Source: Hetaerina americana (lineage: Eukaryota; Arthropoda; Insecta; Odonata; Calopterygidae). From it: a stretch of DNA of 64,000 bases. Numbering within the stretch: the stretch's first letter is position 1; every line of letters begins with the position of its first letter. The notes under the pieces were generated by a model. It worked only from the letters and a program-made list of their open reading frames with translations. It made no database searches and was not told the origin of the DNA. This document shows positions 13,480-24,954 of this stretch, one piece after another. The translations under genes were made by a program, and so were the position numbers. The stretch is taken from NCBI GenBank assembly GCA_022747635.1, contig JAKTNV010000042.1, forward strand, positions 1,054,001 to 1,118,000. Reading direction: 5' to 3'.

Positions 13480-14232
13480 CGAGGATCATCCGGAAAGTAG
13501 TACCCGTTCGTGCCGCATGAAGTGCTGACGACGCGAGTAGCCGCTGGACGAGGTCAGATAGCTTCAGTGGCTTGTCTGCCTTCTCTGAGCCAAGTTGCGT
13601 GACGCTAGCATTGCCTGTGTTGTTTCTGTGATTGTTTACAATGTTTAAAAAAATTGAGAACGCCGCCAGTTGTGAAGTGAGGGCAGTGATTAAATTCCTC
13701 AATGCAAGAAACGTTCGCCCATGTGATATTCATCGCCAATTAAAGGAGGTGTATGGAGACAATGTAATGGACGAGTCGTCTGTTCGGCGGTGGTGTCGCA
13801 ACTTCAACATGGGGAGGGGGAACACACACGACGATGAGCGTTCGGGGAGACCGTCTGTCATTACAGACCAACTGGTGAGCTCAGTTGACGAATTCGTGAG
13901 GAACGATCGGCGCGTCACAATTGATGACATCTGTGAGCATTTTCCCAATGTTTCTCGAACAATTGTTCATGAAATTGTTAAACACCATCTGCATTATGCA
14001 AAAATTTGTGCAAGATGGGTCCCTCGCGTATCTCAATGAGCTGGCGGCGAAGGACTATGCAGCAGGAATACAGAAACTTGTCACACGTTATGACAAATGC
14101 CTTAATTTGCTTGGAGATTATGTTGAGAAGTAGTTTAAAGTATCCTCTTTCAAATAAAATTTTTTATGTTTGTTAATATTTACTTTTGTGTCTTTATTTC
14201 ACGAACGGGTACTACTTTCCGGATGACCCTCG
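13480..14232 (+). mobile_element. Internally deleted mariner element (locus 1)
   Basis: A 753-bp element lies between TA dinucleotides (13478-13479 and 14233-14234), the mariner target signature. It has 33-bp terminal inverted repeats starting CGAGGATCATCCGGAAAGTA (left) and CGAGGGTCATCCGGAAAGTA (right, reverse complement), which differ only at position 6. It encodes the DNA-binding half of a mariner transposase and a short C-terminal remnant. A full mariner is about 1.3 kb, so roughly 0.5 kb with the catalytic domain is missing. It is non-autonomous. Confidence 0.93.
13641..14133 (+). pseudogene. Mariner transposase, catalytic domain deleted
   Basis: ATG at 13641 opens a 132-codon frame to a TGA at 14037-14039. 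It begins MFKKIENAASCEVRAVIKFL and includes both helix-turn-helix motifs of the paired-like DNA-binding domain (SSVRRWCRNF; VTIDDICEHFPNVSRTIVHEI), the GRPS linker element and WVPRVSQ. Immediately after, in another frame, comes the C-terminal tail ELAAKDYAAGIQKLVTRYDK ending GDYVEK with a TAG at 14131-14133. The whole DDD catalytic core is deleted and the deletion joint shifts the frame. Known: mariner transposases bind their ends through this N-terminal domain. Inference: the short product could still bind ends and act as a repressor, but not cut. Confidence 0.9.
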
Positions 14233-15059
14233 TATGTCGACATTCGTTTTGAAATACATGACCAGGGAAAGAGTTGAAGTTGAGACATTCCGTAAACTGA
14301 CAATTTAGGGACTATTTTCATGATGAAAAAATTCATCTACGATAGATGCGTGGGCCAGCAGTCCGTTTTCGAGCTCATGCCACTTAATCACTGACGGGCA
14401 ACTTCGAAAGTGTCTTCAAATAGCTCATTTTGTCCTGAAGAAGTGCCGCGTCTTCTTTCTCTAGTATTACGCTGTGTCACCACGGAAAAGGTTTTTAACG
14501 GAATGGGCGGAAAATTGTCGTTTAACGCCCACAATTGACCGGTCCGGCGGATATTCCCAGTAGCGAGATAGGTTTCAAAAGAGGCGAGTGGCGGGAATAT
14601 TGCTGCTGTTGTTCACTTTACTTTTCAACGTCCAGGAAACGGACTTCATCCGACGCGATGCTCTCACCGTGAAAGTCAATCCGTAATCTTCAGTGTACTT
14701 TTGTAGATAAAGATGTGAAGCGTCATCATAAAAGGTATGTATAAGGGAGATATAATACTAGTACGCATATTTATGCGCAAAAAGATATACTATACGTTAC
14801 GATTAGGCTAGATTATATGCGCCCATGAGCTGTAGGTCAGTGCGGACTCCCGAGAGTTCTCCTCCGCGTATTAAAAGGTCATTTCCCTTAGTTTCGTGCT
14901 CCCCTCTCCATTTCATCCAAAGGTGTCGTGACTCAGAGATTCGTCCGATCACCGCGAGAGACTTTACCCACTCCGTTTTCCCACACGAACGGCAAATGAA
15001 TGGTGCAGGAAGCAACCTGCCCCTGCCCTGGGGGAGCATATGTAGAGAATACACATCCT

Positions 15060-16868
15060 GAGAATACACAATTATGGGACACATATAGATCCTCTAAAAT
15101 TGAAACCAAAAAACAATTACGTAGCGCCTTACTGGAATTTAAACGCAAAGTACTTTGCGAGCACTTGGACACTGACCCCAAAGCTTTCTGGTCATATGTT
15201 AGGGAAGTAAATGGGAGTAAACAAACCGTGGCTTGCTTAAGGGATTGTAGCAATGTAATTCATACAGACAGCGAGGTTAAAGCTAACATCTTAAATTCAT
15301 TCTTCCAAAGCGTTTTCTCGAATGATGTTGCCACCGCATATCTCCAAGAAACAATACATACTCCACCCATGGAAAAAATAACAGTGGACCAACAAGGAAT
15401 TCTAAAATTACTTAATGAGATTAAACCCAACAAATCCCCGGGTCCCGAAAATATACCAGCTAGGGTGATAAAACATTTAGCTCCAAACATTGCCCCGTAC
15501 CTTGAATTTATATTTAACAAATCCCTCGCAGAGTGCAAAGTACCTAAGATTTGGACAACCGCGCAAATAACGCCTATTTTTAAAAGTGGTGACAGGGAGG
15601 ATCCCAGTAATTACAGACCTATATCTCTCACTTCTATCTGTTGTAAAATCTTAGAGCACATAATTGTCAGTTCAATAATGAGACACCTTGACAATATTAA
15701 CTTTTTAAGTGACAATCAACACGGATTCAGGAAAACCCGCTCCTGCGAAACCCAATTAGGATTATTTACACATGATTTACTTGTATCTGGTGAGAGAGGT
15801 AGGCAAGTGGATGCCATCTTCTTAGATTTTCAAAAGGCATTTGATAAGGTCCCACATGGTAAACTCATTCATAAATTAAAGGTCGCGGGTATAAACAAGG
15901 GCGCTATAATTTGGGTTAAAGATTTTCTTTCAGAGCGGGAACAGAGGGTAGTCCTTGATGGCGCTAGTTCCGACAGCGTTCGAGTCACGTCGGGGGTTCC
16001 TCAGGGAAGTGTGATCGGGCCGTTACTTTTCTTGATTTTTGTTAACGATTTGAACCGCGAAGTGAAAAGTAACATTAGGATGTTCGCGGATGACGCGGTG
16101 ATCTATCGGGAGATATCTGGGGATGAGGATCGTTTTATTCTAGCGCAGGATTTAGATTGCATTACTAAATGGTGTTCTAACTGGGGATTGACTCTAAATT
16201 ACAATAAATGTTCAGTGGTAAATTTCTTTAAAAGATCAACGGGATTTGCTTACAAATTAGCTGGAGGTGACCTAGCAGTAGTTGATACGGTAAAATACCT
16301 AGGTGTCACATTCACTAAAGACTTAACTTGGGGGACTCACATACGTAAAGTCTGCGGTCAAGCAAATAAAAAATTGGGATTCATTAGACGCATTGTCGGC
16401 AAAAGTGACTCAAAGGTCAAGGAACGTTGTTACCACGCTCTTGTAAGGCCTCATTTAGAATACGCATGCAGCGTGTGGGACCCGAGTGAAAAAGGTCTCA
16501 TTCGGGAAATTGAGAAGGTTCAACGCCGGGCAGCCCGTTTTGTAAAAAATTCCTACGATAAAACGCAAAGCGTCACCGAAATGCTCATGGATTTGGGGTG
16601 GGAATCATTGGCCGAGAGACGATTCAATGCAAGATTGAAATTATTAAATAAATTTAGATCCGCATGTTTCACCACCGAGGTCTCGCAAATTATTCGTACT
16701 CCTACATACATTAGTTGCTTGGATCATTCATATAAAATTCGGGAAATAGATGCCAGAACTAGCCGACTCAAGGACTCCTTCTTCCCACGGACAATACGGG
16801 ATAGCAACTGTAGGATTATAGATAGTAAAAATTCCACTTGCCACCCTCAGTGTCTAAAAAATAATTAG
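15060..16868 (+). pseudogene. LINE reverse transcriptase, lacks endonuclease (copy B)
   Basis: The frame is open for about 600 codons to a TAA at 16866-16868; an in-frame ATG at 15000 lies in probable flank. Numbering from that ATG: an RT-0-like block SPGPENIPARVI (146-157), YRPISLTS (205-212), GFRKTRSCETQL (242-253), motif A FLDFQKAFDKVP (274-285) with catalytic Asp276, SGVPQGSVIGPLLF (331-344), motif C FADD (362-365), WGLTLN (395-400), YLGVTF (433-438) and the C-terminal block RPHLEYACSVWDPSEK (483-498). All three catalytic aspartates are present, so the RT fold could be intact. The N-terminal apurinic-like endonuclease and any ORF1 are missing, so it is not autonomous. Copies C and D are near-identical to its last third. 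Confidence 0.92.
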
Positions 16869-17323
16869 TTCTACTTAAATGCATGCTCCTCCACTAACCT
16901 TATGTGTTTTGTTATAATAACCCATTCTTTCCGCATGATATCATTCGTGTTCTGTTCATCTGTTTTTAAGTTTCCCTTTCAGTCCCTCTTCCCTCCCGGC
17001 GGGGGGAAATTCCTGCTACCTGCAACGTTGGGTCGAATTCCCTTCCTTTTACTGTCTCTTTGGGGGGTTGAGTGTTTTGTGGTGCATTTTCATATGGTAG
17101 TGATGTTTCACATTCTTGCTTGTTGTGTCCTGGCTTGCGTGTTTTAGGATGGCTTTCGTGCTGTATCCTGGGGTGCAGTTTTTTGTTGTTTTGCGGTGTA
17201 TGTGTTTGCATGAGTATTGGATGGAGGGAGTTTTGCATGAGTGTGTGCGCTGCTGGGGTGTAATTTTCCGTGTTGTTTTTTGCATGTGGTATTTTTCGTT
17301 TTTACGGTTGGTGACCTAACAGC

Positions 17324-17356
17324 CCCCGCCACACGCCCTTGCGGCGGCTTGCGGGG
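17324..17356 (+). other. LINE 3' terminal hairpin (copy B)
   Basis: These are the same 33 nt as in copies A, C and D (CCCCGC ... GCGGGG). It is followed by TATTATGTA and then directly by copy C, with no TAGATG array. Confidence 0.8.
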
Positions 17357-17365
17357 TATTATGTA

Positions 17366-18010
17366 AATTTCTTTAAAAGATCAACGGGATTTGCTTACAA
17401 ATTAGCTGGAGGTGACCTAGCAGTAGTTGATACGGTAAAATACCTAGGTGTCACATTCACTAAAGACTTAACTTGGGGGACTCACATACGTAAAGTCTGC
17501 GGTCAAGCAAATAAAAAATTGGGATTCATTAGACGCATTGTCGGCAAAAGTGACTCAAAGGTCAAGGAACGTTGTTACCACGCTCTTGTAAGGCCTCATT
17601 TAGAATACGCATGCAGCGTGTGGGACCCGAGTGAAAAAGGTCTCATTCGGGAAATTGAGAAGGTTCAACGCCGGGCAGCCCGTTTTGTAAAAAATTCCTA
17701 CGATAAAACGCAAAGCGTTACCGAATTGCTCATGGATTTGGGGTGGGAATCATTAGAAGAGAGACGATTCAATGCAAGACTGAAATTATTAAATAAATTC
17801 AGATCCGCATGTTTCAGCACCGAGGTCTCGCAGATTATTCGTACTCCTACATACATTGGTCGCTTGGATCATGCATATAAAATTCGGGAAATAGATGCCA
17901 GGACTAGCCGACTCAAGGACTCCTTCTTCCTACGGACAATACGGGATAGCAACTGTAGGATTATAGATAGTAAAAATTCCACTTGCCACCCTTCAGTGTC
18001 TAAAAAATAA
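17366..18010 (+). pseudogene. LINE reverse transcriptase C-terminal fragment (copy C)
   Basis: About 215 codons of the post-catalytic region are in frame, from NFFKRSTGFAYKLAGG to a TAA at 18008-18010. An extra T in the last codons compared with copy B changes the final residues (HPSVSKK instead of HPQCLKNN). No catalytic motif is present. The frame runs on upstream into the hairpin of copy B, giving a spurious Met start at 17339. Confidence 0.85.
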
Positions 18011-18469
18011 TTAGTTCTACTTAAATGCATGCTCCTCCACTAACCTTATGTGTTTTGTTATAATAACCCATTCTTTCCGAATGACCTCATTCGTGTTCTG
18101 TTCATCTGTTTTTAAGTTTCCCTTTCAGTCCCTCTTCCCTCCCGGCGGGGGGAAATTCCTGCTACCTGCAACGTTGGGTCGAATTCCCTTCCTTTTACTG
18201 TCTCTTTGGGGGGTTGAGTGTTTTGTGGTGCATTTTCATGTGGTAGTGATGTTTCACATTCTTGCTTGTTGTGTCCTGGCTGGCGTGTTTTAGGATGGCT
18301 TTCGTGCTGTATCCTGGGGTGCAGTTTTTTGTTGTTTGGCGGTGTACGTGTTTGCATGAGTATTGGATGGAGGGAGTTTTGCATGAGTGTGTGCGCTGCT
18401 GGGGTGTAATTTTCCGTGTTGTTTTTTGCATGTGGTATTTTTCGTTTTTACGGTTGGTGACCTAACACC

Positions 18470-18547
18470 CCCCGCCACACGCCCTTGCGGCGGCTTGCGG
18501 GGTATTATGTAGATGTAGATGTAGATGTAGATGTAGATGTAGATGTA
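18470..18547 (+). other. LINE 3' hairpin and TAGATG tail (copy C)
   Basis: The 33-nt hairpin (18470-18502) is identical to the other copies and is followed by TATTATG and about six TAGATG units to 18547. Unrelated sequence follows (GGCACTCCATAAAC). Confidence 0.8.
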
Positions 18548-19308
18548 ATGGCACTCCATAAACAGCAATTATCAGTGAGGAGGGAGAGAGAGAAGGGGGG
18601 AAAACACGATATGACCCCCCACTCACCCTTTCATTTGTACGGGATCCGGAGTTCTCCCACTCAGTTGACCTCTGCGCAGAGGAGTGGGTGGAGGTCCCTA
18701 AAGGACGACCCTGGGTCCTCGATCCCAGCATAAGGTGGAAACCAGAATTCTCGTGTTTGTCCCAGACGCTTTTTTTTCTCTAAGGCGACGTTTATTAATC
18801 ACCGGAGCTGATGAAGGGGCGAAGGAGGTGCGTGAAATTTCACGAAACATCACCTAGTAGGAAAAGGCGCATTCGAGTGAACCTCGTTTATTTTTATCAC
18901 CTAGATAAAACCTGTTAGTTGGAGTTAGCCGGGTTCTTCACGCAGGCAGTAAATATTCTCCCTCCTTGTTTTCATTAAACGCCTCGTTACAGTCCATTCA
19001 CAGGGCTCAAAATCAGCCCACCTTTTTCGAGAGGAGGCATCCCCACTCTCGCCAATTTCCCCCTTTCTGTGTATCCATTTCACCCGGATCGATTCCTCGT
19101 CGTTGTCAGTGTATGTTTGCTACCTCGTCTCCTTTTCTTCTCTCTTGGTTTTAATTATTTTTGCAATTAAAGAAATTAACTTGAGACTCCTTTCCCCGGG
19201 TTAATTTCACAAAATATTACGACGGAGGGAAAGGTATCATATCGGTCTAAAATGTATCACGCACCCTTTCGGCGATTCAGCCAAAAGTGTATTTTTTTCC
19301 GGCCTCAC

Positions 19309-19346
19309 CTCTGGCCACTCCTCCGGCCACTCCTCCGGCCACTCCT
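19309..19346. repeat. 12-bp tandem repeat, three units
   Basis: CTCCGGCCACTC is repeated about three times (first unit CTCTGGCCACTC) and followed by CTCCTATGGCC. It is a minisatellite-scale array in a non-coding stretch. Confidence 0.9.
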
Positions 19347-21096
19347 CCTATGGCCTCCAATCAAAGTTGTCAATGTGTAAAATGTTTTACGTTCGTTTTG
19401 ATAAGAAAAAATCCCTCATTAAATTTCCGTGCTACGTGTATTTAACCGAACGTGGTTTCATACCGTGTACCATTATCGATGTGTCGGATTTTTGGGTATT
19501 TTAGATTACAATGGGTTTGATTGGGCGGTTGATGGAATGGCATAAGAGTGTCCGTAAGGTGACCATAAAAAACCGCGAGGCGAAGAAAACGGGTTAGGTG
19601 TGTCAGCAGTGATGTGAACTCATACTTCGATAGCAAAAGGAAGGAATAGGTTAACAAAGACAAAATTTGCGTGTTTATTTATCACAAGGTGTCCTAGGTC
19701 ACCTTCCTCATCTTGACGGACTTGAGAAGGGAGATAAGAAGGTAGGAATTACCAATAATCTAACCACTCTTCGATCGTTAGACGACACGATGCCAAGTAA
19801 AATCAACTCCTTCCTATATTGCCTCATTTAACTAAGGCGCTAAATAAAATATTTATCTTAGTAGGTACGAGCATTACATGTATGTTTGCAAACCACGATA
19901 ACTTCATAGTTAACTGGATAATACTTGGAACAACTTTTCTTTAGAAAAATACGGTTCATGTAACGTTAACTGTGGAATCTGCCAGCAAGTTTATATTGAA
20001 CAAATGAAACTCAAGCTCATAGTTAGATTTAAAGATTGCAGATTTTAGAAACGGCCGTTTTACTCAGCAATTACCGCAAACCCCTTGAACGAAACAGGCC
20101 AGGTTCTAAATATAAAAGTTTTAACTTTGCTACAACTACCTTAAAATGTTAATTTTGACTCTTGCATTAGCTTAAAAATACACTTACATCTAGGTGGTTG
20201 AACTCGCCACCATGAAGAGCATTCTATTTAGCCTAAATCTGGAATTAATGGAACAGCAAACATCAAAATTAGGCAACGGAGGCATGGTGCTGTACCGGAC
20301 CAGCATTGCATCCCTCCAAAACTCTCATCTAAACGATGAACGTCACCTCCTCTTTCTCTCTCTCACACACAAACAAAAGCATTCTCTCAAAACCTTACCC
20401 GTTGATGATAAACCATAGTGACCGAAATATCGAGATTTGATACCAAATCTTCCTTGTTACTTTTGGAGAAAACACCATTTAGCTCACATCCAACAAGCTC
20501 AGTTCGTCGCTGCACTATTAAGCTCATTGGAAATATCTTAACATTACGTGTTACGTAACTCCAGCGGATTTATGTGAGTGTAGTGACCTCAACGTAACTT
20601 CATTTTGTGGCAAATGTCGTAATTTTGACCCGCAGCGTCCACCACTTTTCGGGTGTTTCCTGAGTCAGTGACACATTAAATGATGTTGCCAATAATAATT
20701 TACCAACGAAAAATAACTGAAATAATTTGTTGTACTTTTAGGAATAAGTATTTCGATTTTTTTAATTAACATTATATTTATTTACTTTAATCGAATAGTA
20801 GTTTTCGCGTAACCGTAGTTTTGGCCCTTAAAAAGTAGATTTGGACTCTTTGATACCCTGTATTGCATTGAACAATTCTGCGTAAAGTTGACCAAAAATC
20901 ATCCAAACCGATGATTAATTGGTATGCCGTTACACTTAAGTATTAATTCATCAATTTTAAACGCATTGATAGTAGTTCTTTTTGCATTGGAAACAATTTA
21001 AATGGCCATGGCCACATGAAACCTTGTATTATGGATGCGTATAAGAGAATACCCATAGGATAATTTTCTAACTAAGATATATATTTTTGGTAAAAT

Positions 21097-21149
21097 TTTG
21101 GTGAAAATTACTATATTATGTAGTTTGGTGAAAATTACTATAGTATGTA
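21097..21149. repeat. 27-bp tandem duplication
   Basis: TTTGGTGAAAATTACTATAT is followed by TATGTAG and then the same unit again, with one difference (ATATTATG against ATAGTATG). This is a local tandem duplication in AT-rich non-coding DNA. Confidence 0.92.
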
Positions 21150-23029
21150 AAAATGTGCTGCGCTCATTAAACACCTACCTGTTATGGATAGACTGCTACT
21201 CCTTATGATAATTTTATCGTCGTTTTATACCCTCGGACGGTTGTTTGAGTTATGGATGACGTAAAGGGCGTCGCGATGTCTGTGGTCGTGAGTCTTGCAT
21301 TCTCACAAGGCATTCCTTACGAGTGCAATTCATGTGGGAAGTGTCAATTGCGTACGTTTCGGCATCATTTTCCGTCCACTTCGACTCCCTCTTTGCATTG
21401 AAAGGACCCAGTTACGATTGGACGATCAATCTTTTTAAGTTTCAGTTTCACTGGCGAAAAATAATCGCAAAGGGGAATCTGATTGAGAATATAGGCTCGT
21501 CTTCCAAATGAAGCTTCAGCGCAGACAGAAGTCGGACTCGAGAAAAAATGCTTCGGTGAAACTTTGATTTCCGCCTGTTGAGATAACTATCTTTACCTAC
21601 GGAAGAAGGAAATATTTTATGCACCTGGTCCTCTTACGTAAGGGTTTCTCAGCTCCACTGCCGAATCACTCTCCTCAATTTTACTTCTCCCCACGTTTTT
21701 TTTTTAATTGCCTCTGTTTCTGTGAAGCAGTGAAGTGTTCAGTTGAGGTGTCGTCTTGAGGAATTCTCATGAGAGACGGATCTCCGCGCCACGTCCATTC
21801 CCTCTAGCCGGTATCTGCCCTCGAATGTCGCGCAGGGCGAGCAGAGCTGCGCCCCCGTGTGTGTGCAATGTGGCAATGATACGTAGGTTCGGATAGTGGG
21901 AAGGGAAGAAAAAGGAGAGGCCGTGAATTTTGAAGTTTCTTCTTCCGCTTTATCGACTTTGTCCACCTCCCCGCCTCCTGCCACCACCTCACATTCGCGT
22001 AACCCCCCCCCCCCTTGGTGACGCGGTCTCAGATTTGAGGGGTGTCAGTGACGTTAGAACAAGAGACCAGCATCCGTGTTTAGGTAATCTTTTGATTAAA
22101 GGCGACGTCGTGCCAAAGTTTTCTCTCCGTAGAGAAATGAAATGCGCATTCTTCCCTTCTCAATGTTTAATTATGCTCCTCCCATAGCCAGGAATCTGAT
22201 AAATACTTCACGGAATTTTTAATTTGCAGCTCTCACTTTGCATCTGCGTGGATGGTCAAACTTTCTCCGTTACCTCCTTCCGAGTCTCGAGGAATTCATT
22301 AGTTTTAACTAGTAGTGAAGAAAAAAATAATCTCTGAATTTCGTGTTCTATGTTTGTTTTTGCTGAGATGAGATCATAGAAATGTCAATGAAGGAACCCG
22401 AAGAGGTTATCTATAGTTTTTATTTTTCCTTTCTAAATACAGCGGCATCTTAATTTAGACATTCGGACGATTCGATTGAATAATAATGGTATTTGCTTGG
22501 ACGGTTTCCGGTATGATAGTTTGACTCATTTCGCACTTTCTTAGGCTCTCCCCTTGTAAATATTTCTCGATTTCTTATAATTTATTGATCCATAAGTCTA
22601 CCCCGTCAACGCCTTGAATTATCTCCTGCTTGTTCACCTCCCCTGTTTTATAATTGATCAATCCCTCCCATGGCCCTCAATAGCGTCTGCATGAGTTACG
22701 GTCGGGAGAAAAATAAATTGAAGGCAAAAATTACACGTTTTATTCTCCGCTTCTGCCTGAGCACGGGCGTCTCCTTTTTTTCTACCTCACTCAACTTTAT
22801 TATTCTTTTCAGCTTGTTTTCAATAAACGTCTCCACTCGGAATGGGGCTTGGTTCCTCTCCGGCCCTTTTCTTATTCGCGCTATCGAGACTCGTTGGAAG
22901 GGGATGAAAGACGCGTGTAGCTATTATTCTCATAGGCAAGTCCGTAGATATTCGTTTCTCCGCAATTCAGCGCGAAGGGGACATTCCATATTTCATGGAC
23001 TTTAGAGGGCCTGTTATTTAGGGATCAGC

Positions 23030-23400
23030 GTAGCGGATCGGGGGAGGAGGGTTAAGGGTGGTAAGGGTTTGGAAGCTGGGGAGAATGCGGGGGCTGAGGA
23101 GATGGAGAAGGGGGGGGGCGGTTGGGAAAAAGTCCGAGGGTGTGGCGGAGAAGGTTTCGTTGGAGCGAGGGTTTGGGGAGTTGGCTGGGGATGTGGAGAG
23201 GAGGTTGGATGGAGCGGTCGAGGGAGATGGAAGTAAAGGCATGATGAAAAAGGAATGAGCTATGCGTTTGGTTGGCTCCGTTGTCGCCTATTGAAAGGAA
23301 TGTGCCGTGTGGCCCCAAAGATGTTGAGGGGAGGGGAGCGGAGGGGCAGGAGTGGGCGGAGGCGGATCGGTTGGGGTGGGGGGTACAGTCGCACACTCTT
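23030..23400. other. G-rich island with G-quadruplex potential
   Basis: The plus strand carries repeated GGG/GGGG runs, including a run of nine G near 23112. This fits four-run quadruplex patterns. The frames in it are compositional. Confidence 0.7.
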
Positions 23401-24817
23401 TCGCCGCGGAGTTAAAGTCGTCCAATGGGGATTTATCATAAAGTTTGAGTCCGGGAATGGGGCTTTCGTAGTTTTTTTTTGCTGGAGGGTAAAAAGAAGA
23501 ATTTCAGAAAGTTACATTATTTTTTCTGCGCTGCGTAATTTTATCACTTCCGTCGTAAGTTGTGACGACGACGTGGTTCTCGTAGTGACTTCGTTTTGTC
23601 TGACCCCGGCTTGTCCTTCCCTCTTCTTGATTCTCTCCCTTTCCCTCCTCCATACCCCTTTCTCCTCCCTTCCCCCATCCTACACAAGGAAAAAAAGTAG
23701 TGGCCTCTCTCAGGAATTTATTTTTTTAGTTCTCTCATACTTCGCCGAGTTTTTTTATCACTAAGCTCTTAAGCATTACGCTTTCACGAATGAGTTCCTC
23801 CCTTGATTCATTTCGGTACCTAGTTATGGAAAAGTTTTTACGAAATTTATGGCGCCCACGATAAAAGAAGCTTCTTTCTAACTTCCTTGCCTTCGTCAGG
23901 ATTCGGGGAGTAAACCGGCGTCATCCTTAGGATTACGAGACAATTGATGGGGAAAGATATTTTTCCTCCGGCCCTTAGGTCGATGCGTATTGGAGTAATA
24001 ATACTGCTATCCTCCACGGCCTATTCTTTCTCTCTCCCCCCTGAGATACTATGTTTTTTGCAGCGAAAGAAGTGGTCTCCTGGGAATATCCTTCTCTGCG
24101 ACGTAGATGATGACTTTGGAGGTCGTCGAAAATGTGTAAATAGAATCTTTCCAAGTACGTTAAAAGTTCATTTAATTTCAAAGTGACTGGTACCCAAATG
24201 TTTTTGTTTGGTTCCATACTCAACCTTGAAATATTTTCAACGGACTCTGGGACGTAATACTTAGGTAAACATGTTGATCACTCTGAGAAACGAAGTGCTC
24301 CGGAAAAGATGTATTTTAAGAAAATGTAACCCCTGAAATACGGCGTTTGTTGTTTGTGCATGTAATGATTAAAACTCTGGAATACACCGCTTTGATATAA
24401 TTGTTGAAATAAAAGCGGCCACAAAGAAGCAAACATTAGGTACCTGTATTTGATTCATTTTATTATTAAGTTTCAACTTTTGTGATTAGGTCCCTGTCCT
24501 TGGTGTCGTCGTACGGCTTGGGTCTAACTTAACAAATCCGAAGGAAACGCCACGGACAATATGGTGATTCTCATTGATGTGAGGCACTGCACGTGTATTA
24601 TATGTAAAACATCATTTACGTTGACTGATTTGGATACGGGTCTGCCCAATAGTAGCTAGATAACCAGACAATGCTTTGCACATTGAAAATGAAATCAAAC
24701 AACCTGGCTTTTCTACGGAGAAAATTTTATTTTATTTATTTAAGACCTAGGTTTCGTTATGGTTTTAACATCGTCGGGTAAAAATACAGGTCAAACACAG
24801 TATATATATCTCTGGAT

Positions 24818-24899
24818 GGAGGGGAAGAAGAGGGAGGTCCAGATATATATGTTAATATATATATACATACATATCTGGACCTCCCTCTTCTTCCCCTCC
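24818..24899. repeat. Inner near-perfect hairpin, 30-bp arms
   Basis: The arms start GGAGGGGAAGAAGAGGGAGG (24818) and end CCTCCCTCTTCTTCCCCTCC (24899), separated by about 22 bases of AT-rich loop. The arms are purine/pyrimidine-asymmetric and match almost base for base. Confidence 0.88.

Positions 24900-24900
<1 letters not shown>

Positions 24901-24950
<50 letters not shown>
24901..24950. repeat. (TA)25 microsatellite
   Basis: Twenty-five perfect TA units lie inside the fold-back. Length is probably polymorphic. Confidence 0.98.

Positions 24951-24954
<4 letters not shown>

Larger units (their letters stand above)
15060..17362 (+). mobile_element. CR1/L2-type LINE, 5'-truncated, longest copy (copy B)
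   Basis: This is a 2.3-kb copy holding most of the reverse transcriptase, a 3' UTR of about 450 bp and the 33-nt terminal hairpin (17324-17356). It lacks the endonuclease domain, so it is 5'-truncated. LINE-like sequence begins near 15060, where GAGAATACAC occurs twice (15045 and 15060) around the start; this may mark the junction. Unlike copies A, C and D it has no TAGATG tail: after TATTATGTA the next copy begins immediately. Clade assignment (Jockey superfamily, CR1/L2 group) rests on the RT motifs and the hairpin-plus-repeat 3' end, not on a tree. Confidence 0.92.
17363..18547 (+). mobile_element. LINE 3' fragment in head-to-tail array (copy C)
   Basis: This copy matches 16218 onward of copy B through the hairpin, and ends with about six TAGATG units (18510-18547). 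It starts with AATTTCTTTAAAAGATC immediately after the terminus of copy B, with GTA shared by both at the joint. It differs from copy B at scattered sites (for example ELLMDLGWESLEERR against EMLMDLGWESLAERR), so it is not a fresh duplication. Either a truncated copy inserted in the tail of B, or an unequal exchange made a tandem. Confidence 0.9.

Noticed and set aside
17041..17332. Frames on both strands in the LINE 3' UTR, repeated at 18187-18465 and 57740-58070
   Set aside because: They recur because the LINE copies recur. They lie in the 3' UTR, past the RT stop, with no known domain.
18800..18860. CTGATGA ... GAAAC resembling a hammerhead core
   Set aside because: The intervening sequence does not give a stem adjacent to the core; only a GTGAAATTTCAC palindrome lies there. 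Pairing geometry is wrong.
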